64,000 nucleotides of DNA from Candidatus Cetobacterium colombiensis. Its GTDB lineage: Bacteria; Fusobacteriota; Fusobacteriia; Fusobacteriales; Fusobacteriaceae. A program made the translations under genes and the position numbers. Of this stretch, positions 62,983-64,000 are shown piece after piece (position 1 is the stretch's first letter; each line of letters starts with the position of its first letter). The stretch spans positions 56,412-120,411 of the forward strand of contig NZ_JAVIKH010000009.1 in NCBI RefSeq assembly GCF_033962415.1, read 5' to 3'. The notes under the pieces are model-generated. The model worked only from the letters and a program-made list of their open reading frames with translations. It was not told the origin of the DNA and did not search any database.

Positions 62983-63873
62983 TTAACTAATTCCTAAAAC
63001 TTTTAGACCTTTATGTATACATTCTATCTCAATTGGTAATTTTGGTCCTGTTTCACCATCAATATCTGTTTCATAATTTTTAACTCCAACAATCTTCATA
63101 AATTTAGTTTTAAAATATTTTACTGAATGAATATTCTTTTCTAAATGTGTTTTTGTTGCTAATGCTGCACTAATTTCGGGAACATCAACCATAAAATCTG
63201 GCTTTAAAAGTAACACATCAAAATAACCATCATCTAATTTTGCATTATAAGCTAGTTCAAAATTTCCTGCACTTTTTCCATTGAAGATAAGTAAAGAAAC
63301 TACATCAGTTACAACACTGTACTCTTCACTTTCTAACATTATCTTCATTTTTTTTATTTTAGTCATTTCTTTTATTCCATTTAAAATATAGGCTAATTTC
63401 CCCATAGTTTTTATCATTGTTCTATCTGTTGTTTGTGAAATAGTAGAAAACACTCCTAAACTAGCAATATTTATAAAATATTGGTTATTAATCCTTCCTA
63501 AATCAATCTCTTTAACTTCAGTTGTTAAAATTTTTTTACATGCTTTTTCTATATTTTTAGGCATCCCAATCACATTTGCAAAATCATTTGCCGTTCCAGT
63601 AGGTAAAATAGCTATTGGTATATCTACATTATTTTTTTTTAATATATTTACGAAACTATTTATTGTTCCATCACCACCAGAAATTAAAAAATGATTATAT
63701 TCATCAATATTTTTTAAAATTTCCTCCTTATTACAGGTTTTTGAAACTCTAAAAATATCAACTATATAATCATGTTCTTGGTATATTTCAAAAATTTTAT
63801 CTAACTCTTTTAAAATTTTTCCACCACCTGAAACAGGATTATATATTAGCTTAACCTTATTCTGTTTTTTCAT
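62983..63873 (-). CDS. Diacylglycerol/lipid kinase, YegS/DgkB family
   Basis: A 296-aa kinase with KLIYNPVSGGGKI at the start and the nucleotide-binding FLISGGDGTINSFVNIL; also ILPTGTANDFAN and DGYFDVLLL, the order seen in YegS and DgkB. It probably phosphorylates diacylglycerol or a related lipid at the inner membrane; the exact lipid cannot be assigned. It lies between a 5S rRNA gene and murF. RBS GGAGGAAGG-like sequence upstream. Confidence 0.9.
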   Translation of the reverse strand: MKKQNKVKLIYNPVSGGGKILKELDKIFEIYQEHDYIVDIFRVSKTCNKEEILKNIDEYNHFLISGGDGTINSFVNILKKNNVDIPIAILPTGTANDFANVIGMPKNIEKACKKILTTEVKEIDLGRINNQYFINIASLGVFSTISQTTDRTMIKTMGKLAYILNGIKEMTKIKKMKIMLESEEYSVVTDVVSLLIFNGKSAGNFELAYNAKLDDGYFDVLLLKPDFMVDVPEISAALATKTHLEKNIHSVKYFKTKFMKIVGVKNYETDIDGETGPKLPIEIECIHKGLKVLGIS

Positions 63874-63911
63874 ATAACCTTCCTCCAGTTTTTTAGGTAT
63901 AAAAAAAAGAT

Positions 63912-64000
63912 TGGCAACTTCCTATCCTCCCAGGGGGCTGCCCCCCAAGTACTTTCAGCGTTTATGGGCTTAACTTCCAGGTTCGAAATGTTACTGGGTG
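63912..64000 (-). rRNA. rrf: 5S ribosomal RNA, 3' part (runs off the right edge)
   Basis: Minus strand reads CCAGTAACATTTCGAACCTGG, AAGTTAAGCCC, CGCTGAAAGTACTTGG, GGGAGGATAGGAAGTTGCC, matching loops B, C and the 3' strand of 5S rRNA. The 5' end and the rest of the rrn operon lie beyond 64000. A T-run (63900-63908) follows, consistent with termination of the rrn transcript. Confidence 0.93.

Overview
The window is AT-rich, densely packed DNA from a Gram-negative anaerobic fermenter. The best fit is the phylum Fusobacteriota, probably near Cetobacterium or Fusobacterium. This rests on extreme A/T codon bias, an outer-membrane TonB-dependent receptor beside Firmicute-like regulators (GlpP, a CcpN-like CBS repressor, DeoR-type FruR), a YaaT/RicT protein, Mini-RNase III, and an oxygen-independent glp operon. 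The genus is inferred from gene content; no search was run. No CRISPR array, phage, transposase, plasmid or tRNA gene is visible. The content is chromosomal and metabolic.

Layout. 1-2584 (-): the N-terminal part of uvrB, a tRNA1(Val) methyltransferase and a PSP1/YaaT protein. 2653-6594 (-): a cobamide uptake locus made of a cobalamin riboswitch, btuB, a btuF-like binding protein and a TIM-barrel protein proposed to be the cobamide-remodelling hydrolase CbiR. 6730-7212 (+): ogt. 7231-8989 (-): putP preceded by a 290-nt leader with a 19-codon proline-containing leader peptide and a chain of mutually exclusive hairpins; this is the most unusual item. 8993-10535 (-): tcdA, flavodoxin and rhodanese. 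10703-12520 (+): htpG. 12549-13181 (-): HTH-CBS repressor. 13332-16811 (+): bioF-bioG-bioC and a class V aminotransferase. 16838-20641 (-): accD-accA-pfkA-106-aa protein-recR. 20771-24385 (+): chorismate mutase-like protein, lipoprotein, citC and citXG. 24414-25022 (-): Nudix hydrolase. 25174-28701 (+): fruR-fruK-fruA. 28840-34953 (+): glpP-glpF-glpK-glpA-glpB-like-DUF1667, with two terminators that are candidate GlpP targets. 35001-35753 (+): a second tRNA1(Val) methyltransferase paralogue. 35766-41857 (-): hemA-hemC-cobA/hemD-hemB-hemL-precorrin-2 dehydrogenase. 42030-50723 (-): mutS2-ispD-nitrilase-unknown-cysS-mrnC-mreB-holB. 50883-51140 (+): rpmB. 51252-62913 (-): a division and cell-wall cluster (murF, mraY, murD, murG, murC, murB, ddl, ftsQ, ftsA, ftsZ) followed by rpsF-rpsR. 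62983-63873 (-): a lipid kinase. 63912-64000 (-): the 3' part of a 5S rRNA, so an rrn operon lies beyond the right edge.

How it fits together. The hem operon runs from glutamyl-tRNA to uroporphyrinogen III, precorrin-2 and sirohydrochlorin and includes no haem branch genes, so it looks built for cobalamin and/or sirohaem. The btuB-btuF-cbiR locus would import and recycle cobamides, so the window holds both a supply and a salvage arm of corrinoid metabolism. Carbon and energy genes (fructose PTS, glycerol, phosphofructokinase, citrate lyase activation, proline uptake) fit a fermenter of sugars, glycerol, citrate and amino acids. The biotin genes feed the acetyl-CoA carboxylase encoded nearby. 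Several operons appear to be controlled at the RNA level: a cobalamin riboswitch, a putP attenuator, two glp attenuators, and a terminator inside the cell-wall cluster.
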